Shown here piece after piece: positions 49,593-58,921 of a DNA stretch of 64,000 nucleotides. The notes beneath the pieces were generated by a model, which searched no databases, was not told where the DNA came from, and worked only from the letters and a program-made list of their open reading frames with translations. The position numbers and the translations under genes were made by a program. Each line of letters opens with the position of its first letter. Within the stretch, counting starts at the first letter, position 1. The stretch spans positions 7,564,001-7,628,000 of the forward strand of contig NZ_JAPEOK010000001.1 of the NCBI RefSeq assembly GCF_026341515.1. Direction: 5' to 3'. Source of the DNA: Streptomyces sp. NBC_00878. GTDB taxonomy: Bacteria > Actinomycetota > Actinomycetes > Streptomycetales > Streptomycetaceae.

Positions 49593-51161
49593 TCAGCCGA
49601 CCCGGTCGACAGCCGCGGCCGGCCAGCCGGCGCCGTTCGGCGGCGTGTTCGGCCAGCCGGTGGCCTGCTGCGGCACGGGTTGGGGCACCGGCTGCGGCAT
49701 GGCCTGCGGCTGCTGTTGCGGATACGCCTGCGGCTGGCCCTGGGCGGCCACGGCGGTCAGCCCGCTCGGCATACCCGTCGTGCCGCGGGTCTGGGCGGCC
49801 GTGAGCGGCTGCGGCTGCCCGGGGATCCCGTTCGCCGCGGCGACGAGCGGCTGTTGTGGCTGGGGCTGTCCCATCATCCCGTTCGCCGCGGCGGTCAGCG
49901 GCTGTGGCTGCGGCTGTCCGGCCATCCCGTTCGCCGCCGCGGTGAGTCCCGGGTACCCCTGTCCGTTGGTCGAGCCGACGAGCCGGTCGACCGCCGCCGT
50001 GCCCGAGCTGTAGCTGGTCCCTGTGCCCAGCGCCGGCACGGCGGCTCCCCTCCTGGTCCCGTAGAGCACCGACTCCAGGCCTGCCACCAGGCGTTGTACA
50101 TCGGCCTGGGGGCGCACCACGAGCCGCAGGAAGCGGCTGGACGAGCCGATCTTGTTGCCGCACTCGCGGACCAGGACCCGGTGCTCGGTGAGCAGTCGGT
50201 CCCGGACCACGGTGCCTTCGGCGCCCACGGGGAGGCGCACGAAGAGGAAGTTGCCCTGCGACGGGTAGATCGTGAGACCGGGCAGCGCGGACAGCTGGCG
50301 CGCCATGTCGAGCCGGTCCCGGCGCACCATGTGCAGGCTCTCCAGGTACTCGGGACCGTGGTCCCTGAGCATGAACACCACGGTCTCCGCGAAGGAGTTG
50401 AGGTTCCACTTCGGCAGCATGGAGCGGACTCTGCCCGCCAGGCTCGGGTTGGCCACCATGTAGCCGAACCGCACGCCGTGCAGACCGAAGTTCTTGCCGA
50501 GGCTGCGCAGCACGATGACGTTGGGGCGCAGTACCGCGTCCTCGACGACACTCGGCTCGGACTCCGCGTCGGCGAACTCCAGGAACGACTCGTCGATGAC
50601 GATCAGGTCCAGGTCGGCGAGCGCGTCGCAGAAGGCCATGATCGTCTGCCGGGGCAGGAAGCCGCCGTCGGGGTTGTTCGGGTTGCAGATGACGGCGGCG
50701 CGGGTGCCACGGGACCGGATGAACTGGATGTACTGGGCCGGGTCGAGGGCGAACCCGGCGCTTTCCTGGAGCGGGAACATGTCGACGCGCTTGCCGGTCT
50801 CCAGCGGCTGGTCGGTCCAGCGGCCGAAGGTGGGGACGGGAATGGCCAGCGACTCCCGGACCAGCAAATGGTCGATCCAGGTGATCAGTTCCGTCGATCC
50901 GTTGCCCATCGCCACGCACTGCGGGGGAAGTTGAAGCAGATTGCACAGCTCGCTGGTGATGGTGTCCGCGCTGCTCGGGTAGTACGTGATGATGTCGCGC
51001 AACCGGTGGGTCAGCTCATCGAACATCGCGGGCGTGGGGAAATACGGATTGCACGGGATGCAGAAGTCCAGCGGACCCGCCTCCCCGCTCTCGCGTGCCA
51101 GCGCGGCCATCGAGGGGCTGTGCGCGCCGGTGCGGAACAGCGAGGTGACATTGTCGGCCAT
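49593..51161 (-). CDS. Histidinol-phosphate-aminotransferase-like PLP enzyme with repeat tail
   Basis: 522 residues. The fold-type I aminotransferase fills about 1-370: AVICNPNNPDGGF, LIVIDESFLEF and the PLP lysine in RSLGKNFGLHGVRFGY. Unlike HisC (~370 aa) it has a ~130-residue tail of repeats (LTAAANGMAGQPQPQP-like units, then Gln/Pro-rich) with no known fold. It probably aminates or deaminates a threonine- or histidinol-type phosphate (CobD-like enzymes are similar). No partner genes. The tail is disordered and may bind or tether the enzyme. Confidence 0.82.
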   Translation of the reverse strand: MADNVTSLFRTGAHSPSMAALARESGEAGPLDFCIPCNPYFPTPAMFDELTHRLRDIITYYPSSADTITSELCNLLQLPPQCVAMGNGSTELITWIDHLLVRESLAIPVPTFGRWTDQPLETGKRVDMFPLQESAGFALDPAQYIQFIRSRGTRAAVICNPNNPDGGFLPRQTIMAFCDALADLDLIVIDESFLEFADAESEPSVVEDAVLRPNVIVLRSLGKNFGLHGVRFGYMVANPSLAGRVRSMLPKWNLNSFAETVVFMLRDHGPEYLESLHMVRRDRLDMARQLSALPGLTIYPSQGNFLFVRLPVGAEGTVVRDRLLTEHRVLVRECGNKIGSSSRFLRLVVRPQADVQRLVAGLESVLYGTRRGAAVPALGTGTSYSSGTAAVDRLVGSTNGQGYPGLTAAANGMAGQPQPQPLTAAANGMMGQPQPQQPLVAAANGIPGQPQPLTAAQTRGTTGMPSGLTAVAAQGQPQAYPQQQPQAMPQPVPQPVPQQATGWPNTPPNGAGWPAAAVDRVG

Positions 51162-51289
51162 GGACCCTCCGTCCTTGAGGGGCGGCCCGAGCGGGGATAC
51201 GCGAGCCGCCCTCTAGTACGGGCGGCTGTGTGTCTCTGTTCAACGACTGTGAACTGATGTGGAAGTTGTGAAACACCTGTGAAGGCTGT

Positions 51290-52342
51290 TCACAAGTTGA
51301 ACGAGTGCACCGTCGTCGTCCGGTACGTCTGCCCCGGCCGCAGCACGGTCGACGGGAACTCCGGGCGGTTCGGCGAGTCCGGGAAGTGCTGGGTTTCCAG
51401 GCAGAGCGCGTCGCCAGGGCCGTACGCGTGGCCGCCGGGGCCCACGAGGGTGCCGTCCAGGAAGTTGCCGGAGTAGAGCTGTACGCCGGGTTCTGTCGTC
51501 GCGATCCGAAGGGTGCGGCCGGAGAGCGGCTCGTGGACGGTCGCGATGTGTTCGGGCCGTTCCGTGAGCCCCTTGTCGAGGACCAGGTTGTGGTCGAGGC
51601 CCTGGGCGTGCCGGAGTTGCGGATCGTCCGTCCGCAGGCGCAGGCCCGCGCCGACCGTCCTCGGCTCGCGGAAGTCGAAGGGTGTGCCCGCGACGTCGGC
51701 GAGCTCGCCGGTGGGGACGAGGTGCGCGTCGACCGGTGTGTAGCGGGACGCGGCGATCGTCAGCTCGTGGCCGTGCACCGGGCCGGTGCCCTCGCCCGCC
51801 AGGTTCCAGTACAGGTGGTGGGTGAGGTTGACGACCGTGGCCCGGTCGGTGACCGCCTCGTAGTCGACGCGCCAGTCGCCCTGTCCGGTCAGCGTGTACG
51901 TGACCTTCGTCGTCAGCGTGCCGGGGAAGCCCATCTCGCCGTCGGCGGCCGTGCGGCGCAGGATGAGGCCCACGTCGGAGCCGGCGGTGAAGTCCTCGAC
52001 GTCCCAGACCTGCCTGTCGAAGCCCTCGGGGCCGCCGTGCAGGTTGTTCCCGCCGTTGTTGGCGGGGAGCCCATGCTCCTCGCCGTCGAGGGTGAACCTG
52101 CCGCCTGCGATGCGGTTGCCGTACCGGCCGATGAGGGCGCCGAAGTACGGGCTGGACGCCTCGTACTCCTCGATCGTGGCGAAACCGAGTGACACGTTGG
52201 CGTACCGGCCGTGGCGGTCGGGGAGTTCCAGCGACTGGACGACACCGCCGTACGACAGGACCTTCAGCCGGGTGCCGCCGTTCTCCAGCGACCAGCGGTG
52301 GACCAACGCGCCGTCGGCGAGTGTTCCGAACAGTTCCTTCAC
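51290..52342 (-). CDS. galM: Aldose 1-epimerase (GalM)
   Basis: 350 residues from GTG 52342 with AGGA upstream (TTG 52360 is the alternative). [55 protein letters not shown] (His) and [11 protein letters not shown] (catalytic Glu) match GalM. It interconverts sugar anomers so that the dehydrogenase or transporter sees the right one. Last gene of the sugar operon; 82 bp separate it from the permease. Confidence 0.9.
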   Translation of the reverse strand: MKELFGTLADGALVHRWSLENGGTRLKVLSYGGVVQSLELPDRHGRYANVSLGFATIEEYEASSPYFGALIGRYGNRIAGGRFTLDGEEHGLPANNGGNNLHGGPEGFDRQVWDVEDFTAGSDVGLILRRTAADGEMGFPGTLTTKVTYTLTGQGDWRVDYEAVTDRATVVNLTHHLYWNLAGEGTGPVHGHELTIAASRYTPVDAHLVPTGELADVAGTPFDFREPRTVGAGLRLRTDDPQLRHAQGLDHNLVLDKGLTERPEHIATVHEPLSGRTLRIATTEPGVQLYSGNFLDGTLVGPGGHAYGPGDALCLETQHFPDSPNRPEFPSTVLRPGQTYRTTTVHSFNL

Positions 52343-52424
52343 GGTCGTCCTGTCTTCCAACTGTCTTCCAGAGCAGAGAAATGGGGCCCCGCGGGCATGT
52401 GCCCGCGAGGCCCCATCGGGAACG

Positions 52425-53669
52425 CTACGAACCGACCTTGCGCTTGTTCCACACGTCGAAGCCGACCGCCGCGAGGAGCACCAGGCCCTTGATGACCTGC
52501 TGCCAGTCGCTGCCGACGCCGACGAGGTTCATGCCGTTGTTGAGCACACCGAGGACGAGGCCACCGATGATCGCGCCGAGGACCGTGCCCACGCCGCCGC
52601 TCATCGACGCGCCGCCGATGAACGAGGCGGCGATCGCCTCGAGTTCGAAGTTCACACCGGCCTTGGGCGAGGCCGCGTTGAAGCGGGCCGCGAAGACCAG
52701 ACCGGCCAGCGCCGCGAGCATGCCCATGTTGAGGAAGACCAGGAAGGTGACCTTCTTGTCCCGCACACCGGACAGCTTCGCCGCGGGCAGGTTGCCGCCG
52801 ATCGCGTACACATGGCGGCCGATGATGGCGTTGCGCATCACATAGCCGAAGCCGACGACGAGGACGCCGAGGATGATCAGCACCACCGGGGCGCCCTTGT
52901 AGCTGGCGAGCAGCATCGTCACCGTGAGGACGGCCGCGACCAGGGCCACGATCTTCAGCAGGAAGAGCTTGGCGGGCGGCACGTCGAGCGCGAACTCCTG
53001 CTGCCGCCTGCGGTCGCGGACCTCCTGGAGCACCACGAACGCGATCACGGCGAAGCCGAGCAGCAGCGTGAGGTTGTGGTAGTTGGTGTCCGGACCGACC
53101 TCGGGGAGGAAGCCGTTGGCGACCTTCTGCAGACCCTGCGGGAACGGGCCGACGGTCTGGCCCTCCAGGAAGATCTCCGTGAGACCGCGGAAGAGCAGCA
53201 TTCCGGCGAGGGTGACGATGAACGAGGGTATGCCGAGGTAGGCGATGAAGAACCCTTGCATGGCTCCCGCGGCGGCGCCCAGGAGCAGGCACAGCACCAC
53301 GGCCAGCGGCCAGGCCACGTCGTGATTGACCATCAGTACGGCCGCCACCGCGCCCACGAACGCCGTGAGCGAGCCGACCGACAGGTCGATGTGGCCCGCG
53401 ATGATGACGAGCATCATGCCGATCGCGAGGATCAGGATGTAGCTGTTCTGCAGCACCAGGTTGGACACGTTGCGCGGCAGCAGCAGGTCGCCGTCCGTCC
53501 ACACCGCGAACAGCACCACGATCAGGCCGAGCGCGATCAGCATGCCGTACTGCCGCATGTTGCGGCGCATGCCGTCCAGCATCAGCTGGAGCAGGCCGTC
53601 GCCCCCGGTCGAACCCCCCTTGCCGGCGGGCGCCGGGGCCGGGGACTTGGCGGTCACATTCGTGCTCAT
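52425..53669 (-). CDS. mmsB: Sugar ABC transporter permease (MmsB/XylH type)
   Basis: 414 residues with about ten membrane helices of the RbsC/XylH family (MRQYGMLIALGLIVVLFAVW, LILAIGMMLVIIAGHIDLSV, FIGGASMSGGVGTVLGAIIG). It is 5 bp downstream of the ATPase gene. It forms the channel for the sugar captured by the lipoprotein encoded upstream. An internal charged segment (VLQEVRDRRRQQEFALDVPP) is typical of the MmsB branch. Confidence 0.9.
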   Translation of the reverse strand: MSTNVTAKSPAPAPAGKGGSTGGDGLLQLMLDGMRRNMRQYGMLIALGLIVVLFAVWTDGDLLLPRNVSNLVLQNSYILILAIGMMLVIIAGHIDLSVGSLTAFVGAVAAVLMVNHDVAWPLAVVLCLLLGAAAGAMQGFFIAYLGIPSFIVTLAGMLLFRGLTEIFLEGQTVGPFPQGLQKVANGFLPEVGPDTNYHNLTLLLGFAVIAFVVLQEVRDRRRQQEFALDVPPAKLFLLKIVALVAAVLTVTMLLASYKGAPVVLIILGVLVVGFGYVMRNAIIGRHVYAIGGNLPAAKLSGVRDKKVTFLVFLNMGMLAALAGLVFAARFNAASPKAGVNFELEAIAASFIGGASMSGGVGTVLGAIIGGLVLGVLNNGMNLVGVGSDWQQVIKGLVLLAAVGFDVWNKRKVGS

Positions 53670-53674
53670 CCGTC

Positions 53675-55216
53675 TTACCTCTTGTCCTTCGTCATCTGGC
53701 GCATCAGCACTTCCTGCGTGGCCTCGGCCCGCGGGACCTCACCGGTCAGCCGTCCGGCGGCCATCGTGTAGATGCGGTCGCACATTCCGAGCAGTTCCGG
53801 CAGCTCGGAGGAGATGAAGACGACCGCCTTGCCCTCGGCGGCCAGTTTGTCGATGACCGTGTAGATCTCGAACTTGGCGCCCACGTCGATACCGCGGGTC
53901 GGCTCGTCCAGGATCAGCACGTCGGGGCCTGCGAAGATCCACTTGCTGAGGACGACCTTCTGCTGGTTGCCGCCCGACAGCTTGCCCACCGGCTCGAAGA
54001 CCGTCGGCGCCTTGATGTTCATCGACTTGCGGAAGCTCTCGGCGACCTGCCGCTCCCCGTGCTCGTCGACGACACCGCGCTTGGAGACCTTGCCCAGGGC
54101 ACTGAGCGAGATGTTCCGGTTGATGGTGTCGATGAGGTTGAGGCCGTAGTGCTTGCGGTCCTCGGTCACGTACGCGATCCCGTGCCCGACCGCCTCGGGC
54201 ACGGTCTTCGTACGGATCTCCTTGCCGTCCTTCAGGACGGTGCCGCCCGCGTACCGGCCGTAGGTGCGCCCGAACACGCTCATCGCGAGCTCGGTGCGCC
54301 CGGCGCCCATGAGCCCGGCGATGCCGACGATCTCCCCGCGGCGCACCTCGATCGACACGTCGTCGACCACCTTGCGCTGCTGGTCGATCGGGTGGTGCAC
54401 GGTCCAGTTGCGGATCTCCAGGGCCGGCGCCGTGCCCACCTCGGTGTCGTGCGGGGTGCGGTCCGGGAAGCGGTGGTCGAGGTCGCGCCCGACCATGCCG
54501 CTGATGATCCGGTCCTCGGTGGTCTCCGGGGCCTTCACGTCGAGCGTCTCGATGGACCGCCCGTCGCGCAGGATCGTCACCGAGTCCGCGACCGTCTCGA
54601 TCTCGTTGAGCTTGTGCGAGATGATGATCGAGGTGATGCCCTGGTCCTTGAGGCCCAGGATGAGGTCGAGGAGTTTGCCGCTGTCCTCGTCGTTCAGAGC
54701 CGCCGTCGGCTCGTCGAGGATCAGCAGCTTCACCTTCTTCGACAGCGCCTTCGCGATCTCGACGAGCTGCTGCTTGCCCACGCCGATGTCGGCGACGCGG
54801 GTGTCGGGGTGCTCGTTCAGCCCGACCCGCCGCAGCAGTTCGGTCGCGTGCTTCAGCGTCTCGCTCCAGCTGATGAAGCCGCGGGTGGCGTGCTCGTTGC
54901 CGAGGAAGATGTTCTCCGCGATGGAGAGATACGGCACCAGCGCGAGCTCCTGGTGGATGATCACAATGCCGTGCTGCTCACTCGCCCGGATGTCCTTGAA
55001 CTGGCAGACCTCTTCTTCGAAGAGGATCTCGCCCTCGTAGGTTCCGTGCGGGTGAACGCCGGAGAGGACCTTCATGAGGGTCGACTTTCCGGCGCCGTTC
55101 TCCCCGCAGATGGCGTGGACCTCGCCCGGCCGGACGCTCAGTGAGACGTCCGACAGCGCCTTGACGCCGGGAAAGGTCTTGACGATCGAGCGCATTTCCA
55201 GGACGGGTCCCGCCAT
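53675..55216 (-). CDS. mmsA: Sugar ABC transporter ATPase, double domain (MmsA/XylG type)
   Basis: 513 residues from ATG 55216. Two ABC domains: first Walker [17 protein letters not shown] and signature [15 protein letters not shown]; second has [31 protein letters not shown] and [11 protein letters not shown]. The second Walker A is degenerate (GAGRT), normal for this family. It powers the permease. Its TTG alternative start at 55231 is not needed. 32 bp from the binding-protein stop. Confidence 0.92.
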   Translation of the reverse strand: MAGPVLEMRSIVKTFPGVKALSDVSLSVRPGEVHAICGENGAGKSTLMKVLSGVHPHGTYEGEILFEEEVCQFKDIRASEQHGIVIIHQELALVPYLSIAENIFLGNEHATRGFISWSETLKHATELLRRVGLNEHPDTRVADIGVGKQQLVEIAKALSKKVKLLILDEPTAALNDEDSGKLLDLILGLKDQGITSIIISHKLNEIETVADSVTILRDGRSIETLDVKAPETTEDRIISGMVGRDLDHRFPDRTPHDTEVGTAPALEIRNWTVHHPIDQQRKVVDDVSIEVRRGEIVGIAGLMGAGRTELAMSVFGRTYGRYAGGTVLKDGKEIRTKTVPEAVGHGIAYVTEDRKHYGLNLIDTINRNISLSALGKVSKRGVVDEHGERQVAESFRKSMNIKAPTVFEPVGKLSGGNQQKVVLSKWIFAGPDVLILDEPTRGIDVGAKFEIYTVIDKLAAEGKAVVFISSELPELLGMCDRIYTMAAGRLTGEVPRAEATQEVLMRQMTKDKR

Positions 55217-55248
55217 GGTCGTGCCTTCCAATCCTTAGGAAACGGCGG

Positions 55249-56361
55249 TTACTTGAGGTCGCTTTCCTTGATGTAGCCGGAGTCGACGACAACTTCCTTG
55301 TAGTTGGCCTTGTCGACGTTCACCGGCTCCAGCAGGTAGGCGGGGACGACCTTCGCGCCGTTGTCGTACGTCTTGGTGTCGTTCGTCTCCGGCTTCTTGT
55401 CGCCCAGGACGGCGTCGACCATCTTCGAGGCGACCTCGGCGAGCTGGCGGGTGTCCTTGTAGACGGTCTGCGTCTGCTCACCGGCGATGATCGACTTCAC
55501 CGAGGCGACCTCGGCGTCCTGGCCGGTGACGATCGGCAGCGGCTTGGTCTTGGAGCCGTAGTCGTCCGACTTCAGCGCCGACAGGATGCCGATGGAGATG
55601 CCGTCGTACGGCGAGAGCACCGCGTCGACCTTGGCGCTCTTGTACGCCGACGTCAGCAGGTCGTCCATGCGCTTCTGCGCGGTGCCACCGTCCCAGCGCA
55701 GCGTGGTGACCTGGTTCAGCTTCGTCTGACCCGACTTGACCACCAGCTGCTTCTTGTCGATGAACGGCTGCAGGACCTTCATCGCGCCGTTGAAGAAGTA
55801 CTGGGTGTTGTTGTCGTCGTTGGAGCCCGCGAACAGCTCGACGTTGAACGGGCCCTTCTTGGAGCCGTCCTTGAGACCGAGCTTCTCGACGATGTAGCCG
55901 CCCTGCAGCTCGCCGACCTTCTCGTTGTCGAACGACGCGTAGTAGTCCACGTTCGGCGAGTTGAGGATCAGGCGGTCGTAGGAGATGACCGGGATCTTCG
56001 CGTCCTTGGCCTGCTGGAGGACGTTGTCGAGCGACTTGTTGTCGATCGCCGCGATGATCAGCGCGGAGACACCCTGCGTGATCATGTTCTCGATCTGCGA
56101 GACCTGGGTGTCGGGGTCGTCCTCGCCGTAGACCAGCTTGGTCTTGTAGCCGGCCGCCTTCAGGTTCTTCTCCACGTTGGCGCCGTCGGCGATCCACCGC
56201 TCGGAGGACTTGGTCGGCATCGCGATGCCGACGGTGGAGCCCTTGGAGTCTCCCTTCGTGTCCTCGCTGCCGCCGTCGCTGTCCTGCCCGCAGGCGGACA
56301 GGGTCAGGGCCAGAGAGGCGGCCGCGGCTATGGCGGAAAGCGCTGCTTTGCGATTGCGCAT
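55249..56361 (-). CDS. chvE: Sugar-binding lipoprotein (ChvE-like)
   Basis: 370 residues from ATG 56361 with AAGGAAG. The lipobox [10 protein letters not shown] gives a lipid-anchored extracellular protein; the rest is a periplasmic-binding protein of the ChvE/XylF group ([75 protein letters not shown]). ChvE binds arabinose, glucose, galactose and others, which fits the pathway. The region 56362-56494 should hold its promoter, but none was assigned. Confidence 0.92.
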   Translation of the reverse strand: MRNRKAALSAIAAAASLALTLSACGQDSDGGSEDTKGDSKGSTVGIAMPTKSSERWIADGANVEKNLKAAGYKTKLVYGEDDPDTQVSQIENMITQGVSALIIAAIDNKSLDNVLQQAKDAKIPVISYDRLILNSPNVDYYASFDNEKVGELQGGYIVEKLGLKDGSKKGPFNVELFAGSNDDNNTQYFFNGAMKVLQPFIDKKQLVVKSGQTKLNQVTTLRWDGGTAQKRMDDLLTSAYKSAKVDAVLSPYDGISIGILSALKSDDYGSKTKPLPIVTGQDAEVASVKSIIAGEQTQTVYKDTRQLAEVASKMVDAVLGDKKPETNDTKTYDNGAKVVPAYLLEPVNVDKANYKEVVVDSGYIKESDLK

Positions 56362-56494
56362 GATCAACTTCCTTGATGATTCTGGACGGCTCGGTCTGGC
56401 GGTGCGTGGAGATGGAGCGAGGATCGACCGAGAGGAGGTGTGTCGGATTGTGTTCGGCCGCGTCGTCTTTTGTGAAGGGGGTGTGCTCGGAACG

Positions 56495-57463
56495 TTATGA
56501 GGGAATGTCAAACCGTTGGAGTGCGCCCGGCAGTCGGGAGCCCAGCGGCGCCATGTCCCCGTCCGCCCCGTGCCGCGCGAGCAGGTCCAGGGCGAGCCGG
56601 CCGCGCCGCACCCGTTCCTTCGCCGTCGACAGCGTCACGTCCCGCATGTGATGACCGTACGGGTAGATCCCGGGAGCCTTGGACAGACCGAACTTGAGAT
56701 ACAGCGGGGCACCACGGCGGATCAACTCGGCGACCTCGTACATGCGCACGTATCCGCCGAGATCGTCGGGGGCCTCGATGTACATGTCCATGGGCGCTGC
56801 GCTGACCCTGCGGATCTCCGTCAGGTGGTCGAGCGTGAGATCGCTCGGCACGTTGATGGAGTCGCCGCCGAGTTGCTCGTACACGGCGTAGGCAGCCGGG
56901 TTGACCGGGCCGATGAGCGCCGAGACCTTCAGCGTCGTGTCGGCCGGGATGATCCCGGCGACGCGGGCCCGGTGCAAGGTCCACAGCACGCCCTCGTCAG
57001 CCACGAGGAGGCACTTTACGCCCAACTCCGTTGCACGGACGGCGTCTTCAAGACATCCTGCTACCGCGTCGTGGCCGCGGGCGCGCAGCCCCCCGCCTCG
57101 CGAGTCGGTACGGGTCGAGCCGCCGATGTCCCACGTGCCGCGCGGGCCCGTGAAGAGGCACAACTCGATGTCGCGCTCGTTCGTGGCCTCGACCATCTCG
57201 GTGATCTCGGCGTCGGTCAGCATCCAGACGCCGCTGCCCTGGCTGATCCGGTGGATCGGCACGTCGAGCCGTGAGGATTCCTTGAGGACCACGGCGAGCG
57301 CCTCCGGCCCCTCGCACGAGGGGACTTCGGTGCGCCAGCGGCCGCCTTCCGGGAAGGCGTGCGGTGAGGCGTCGGCGGGGGAGAGAGCGGGCGCGTCCAG
57401 GCCGAGTGCGGCGAGCGCCTGCTCACCGGGTCGACGGGCCGCCTTGGGAGAAGGGTCGGTCAC
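56495..57463 (-). CDS. TIM-barrel-like protein (peptidase-U32-like) of unknown function
   Basis: 322 residues. The pattern of alternating strands and helices ([100 protein letters not shown]) suggests a TIM barrel, loosely like peptidase U32 or aldolase-class enzymes. No family was named with confidence. Position between the dehydrogenase and the transporter suggests a lyase, isomerase or similar step. No signal peptide or membrane segment. Confidence 0.65.
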   Translation of the reverse strand: MTDPSPKAARRPGEQALAALGLDAPALSPADASPHAFPEGGRWRTEVPSCEGPEALAVVLKESSRLDVPIHRISQGSGVWMLTDAEITEMVEATNERDIELCLFTGPRGTWDIGGSTRTDSRGGGLRARGHDAVAGCLEDAVRATELGVKCLLVADEGVLWTLHRARVAGIIPADTTLKVSALIGPVNPAAYAVYEQLGGDSINVPSDLTLDHLTEIRRVSAAPMDMYIEAPDDLGGYVRMYEVAELIRRGAPLYLKFGLSKAPGIYPYGHHMRDVTLSTAKERVRRGRLALDLLARHGADGDMAPLGSRLPGALQRFDIPS

Positions 57464-57541
57464 GAGCTGTCCTTAGCTGGAGCTGGCTTTGGCGGGATTC
57501 GCGTCCGAGGGGCCGGACGTGGTTCGTGGCGGTGGATGGAT

Positions 57542-57581
57542 GTACGCCGGTACGGAGCGTCAGGTCTCCGTACCGGCGTAC
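57542..57581. terminator. Perfect 16-bp inverted repeat
   Basis: GTACGCCGGTACGGAG (57542-57557) and CTCCGTACCGGCGTAC (57566-57581) pair perfectly, loop 8 nt. It lies in the 274-bp gap between the alcohol dehydrogenase stop and the next gene. A terminator is likely; an operator is possible. No ORF is seen here. Confidence 0.6.
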
Positions 57582-57737
57582 GGTTCGTGGCGGCGGCCGG
57601 TACTGCGGTACTTGGTCTTGTCGTCGGTTGTCGTTCGAACTCCCGCCGTTCGCCCGGAGGGCGGTCGACGCGCCGTCGGAGTACGTGCAGGAGGCCGCGT
57701 GGCAGGGGGAGTTCGACGAGAGGTCGACGAGAGGACT

Positions 57738-58751
57738 TTAAGGCCGCAGCAGTACCTTGCCGACCTTGGGGTCGCCGGACCCCACCAGCTCGATGGCGTG
57801 AGCGAACTCGTCCAACGGCAGCTCGTGCGTGACCAGCGGAAGGGGATCGAGGAGACCGGCGCCGAAGACCCGCACCGTGTGGGCCCAGGCCTCCGGCGGC
57901 GCCCCGAACACGGTGTGCACCTCCAACTGCCGTACGACGAGATCGGTGGGGTCGAGTCCCTCGGCACCCGGAGCCGGGATACCGGTGAGGACGAGACGTC
58001 CGCCGCGCCGGAGCAGGGAGGCGGCGGTGGTCGCGGCGGACGCCGACCCGGCGGTCTCGATCACCACGTCGAAGTCGTCCGGCAACTCCTGGTCCCGGGT
58101 ACGGAATCCGGTGGCGCCGAACGTTTTCGAGAGCTCCTCGCGGTCCGGGCGGGTGCCCACCACGAGCAGCTCCGCGGGCGAGCCCGCCTTCAGGAACTGC
58201 ACGGCGAACATGCCGAGCGTTCCGGTGCCGACGACGGCCACCCGCTCGCCGGGCCGCGCGTTCGCCTTGAGCGCCGCCGCCGCGATACAGGCCGCCGGCT
58301 CCAGCAGCGCCGCCGCCGTCAGGTCGGCGTCGTCCGGCAGGACGTGCAGCAGCCGGGCGGGCAGCGTGAGCGTGGTGGCCATGGCGCCGGGCTGGGTGAA
58401 GCCCGTCTCCTCGTAGCCCGCCGTGCACAACGTTGTCTCGCCCTCGTGACAGCGGTCGCAGACCTGGCAGTTGCGGAAGCCCTCACCGACCACCTTGCGG
58501 CCCACCAGTCCCGCCGGGACCCCGGGGCCGACCGCCTCGACAGTGCCCGACCACTCGTGGCCCGGCGTCAGCGGATAACGGACGTACCCCTCGGGCCGGT
58601 TGCCCTGGTACAGCTCACGGTCACTGCCGCAGATACCGCTCGCGTGGACCCGTACGAGGGCCTCGCCCGCGGCGGGCGGTGTGGGCTCGTGGGCGACCAG
58701 CCGGTGCTCGCCCGGACGCTCGACCACGACGGCCTGTGCTTCGGCGCTCAT
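57738..58751 (-). CDS. Zinc-dependent alcohol dehydrogenase
   Basis: 337 residues from ATG 58751. GICGSDRELY (catalytic Cys), GHEWSGTVEAVG, the structural-zinc set CQVCDRCHEGETTLC, and the Rossmann VAVVGTGTLGMFAVQFLKAG mark an MDR-type dehydrogenase like threonine or sorbitol dehydrogenase. It should oxidise a sugar, sugar alcohol or keto-deoxy acid with NAD(P). The start overlaps the small ORF by 4 bp. Confidence 0.88.
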   Translation of the reverse strand: MSAEAQAVVVERPGEHRLVAHEPTPPAAGEALVRVHASGICGSDRELYQGNRPEGYVRYPLTPGHEWSGTVEAVGPGVPAGLVGRKVVGEGFRNCQVCDRCHEGETTLCTAGYEETGFTQPGAMATTLTLPARLLHVLPDDADLTAAALLEPAACIAAAALKANARPGERVAVVGTGTLGMFAVQFLKAGSPAELLVVGTRPDREELSKTFGATGFRTRDQELPDDFDVVIETAGSASAATTAASLLRRGGRLVLTGIPAPGAEGLDPTDLVVRQLEVHTVFGAPPEAWAHTVRVFGAGLLDPLPLVTHELPLDEFAHAIELVGSGDPKVGKVLLRP

Positions 58752-58921
58752 GACTGCTCCGTGTCGATGGGTCGGGTCGTCGCGGCGGTCGCGGCCGTCG
58801 GGGCTCCGAAGGAGCGGTGGCCGCCCCCGCGGCCCACCGCGGCGGCGCGCGACCACAGCCGCGCATGGCGGCCGTACCGGTACGTCCGAGGCCCGCGGCT
58901 CAACCCGCTGCCGGGCGCCAT
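58748..58921 (-). CDS. Candidate 57-aa protein coupled on both sides
   Basis: ATG 58921 overlaps the dehydratase stop (TGATG) and its own stop overlaps the next start (ATGA), so the ORF spans the gap exactly. Sequence MAPGSGLSRGPRTYRYGRHA then RLWSRAAAVGRGGGHRSFGA, PTAATAATTRPIDTEQS: Arg/Gly-rich, basic, no known domain. The exact fit is suggestive, but the composition is compatible with chance in high GC. Confidence 0.4.
   Translation of the reverse strand: MAPGSGLSRGPRTYRYGRHARLWSRAAAVGRGGGHRSFGAPTAATAATTRPIDTEQS

Noticed and set aside
51894..53771. 625-codon plus-strand ORF opposite the permease
   Set aside because: Shadow of the membrane gene; highly charged with no motif.
56507..56512. 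TTGACA near the binding-protein gene as a promoter -35
   Set aside because: It lies in the last codons of the barrel-like gene and no -10 is found at usable distance.
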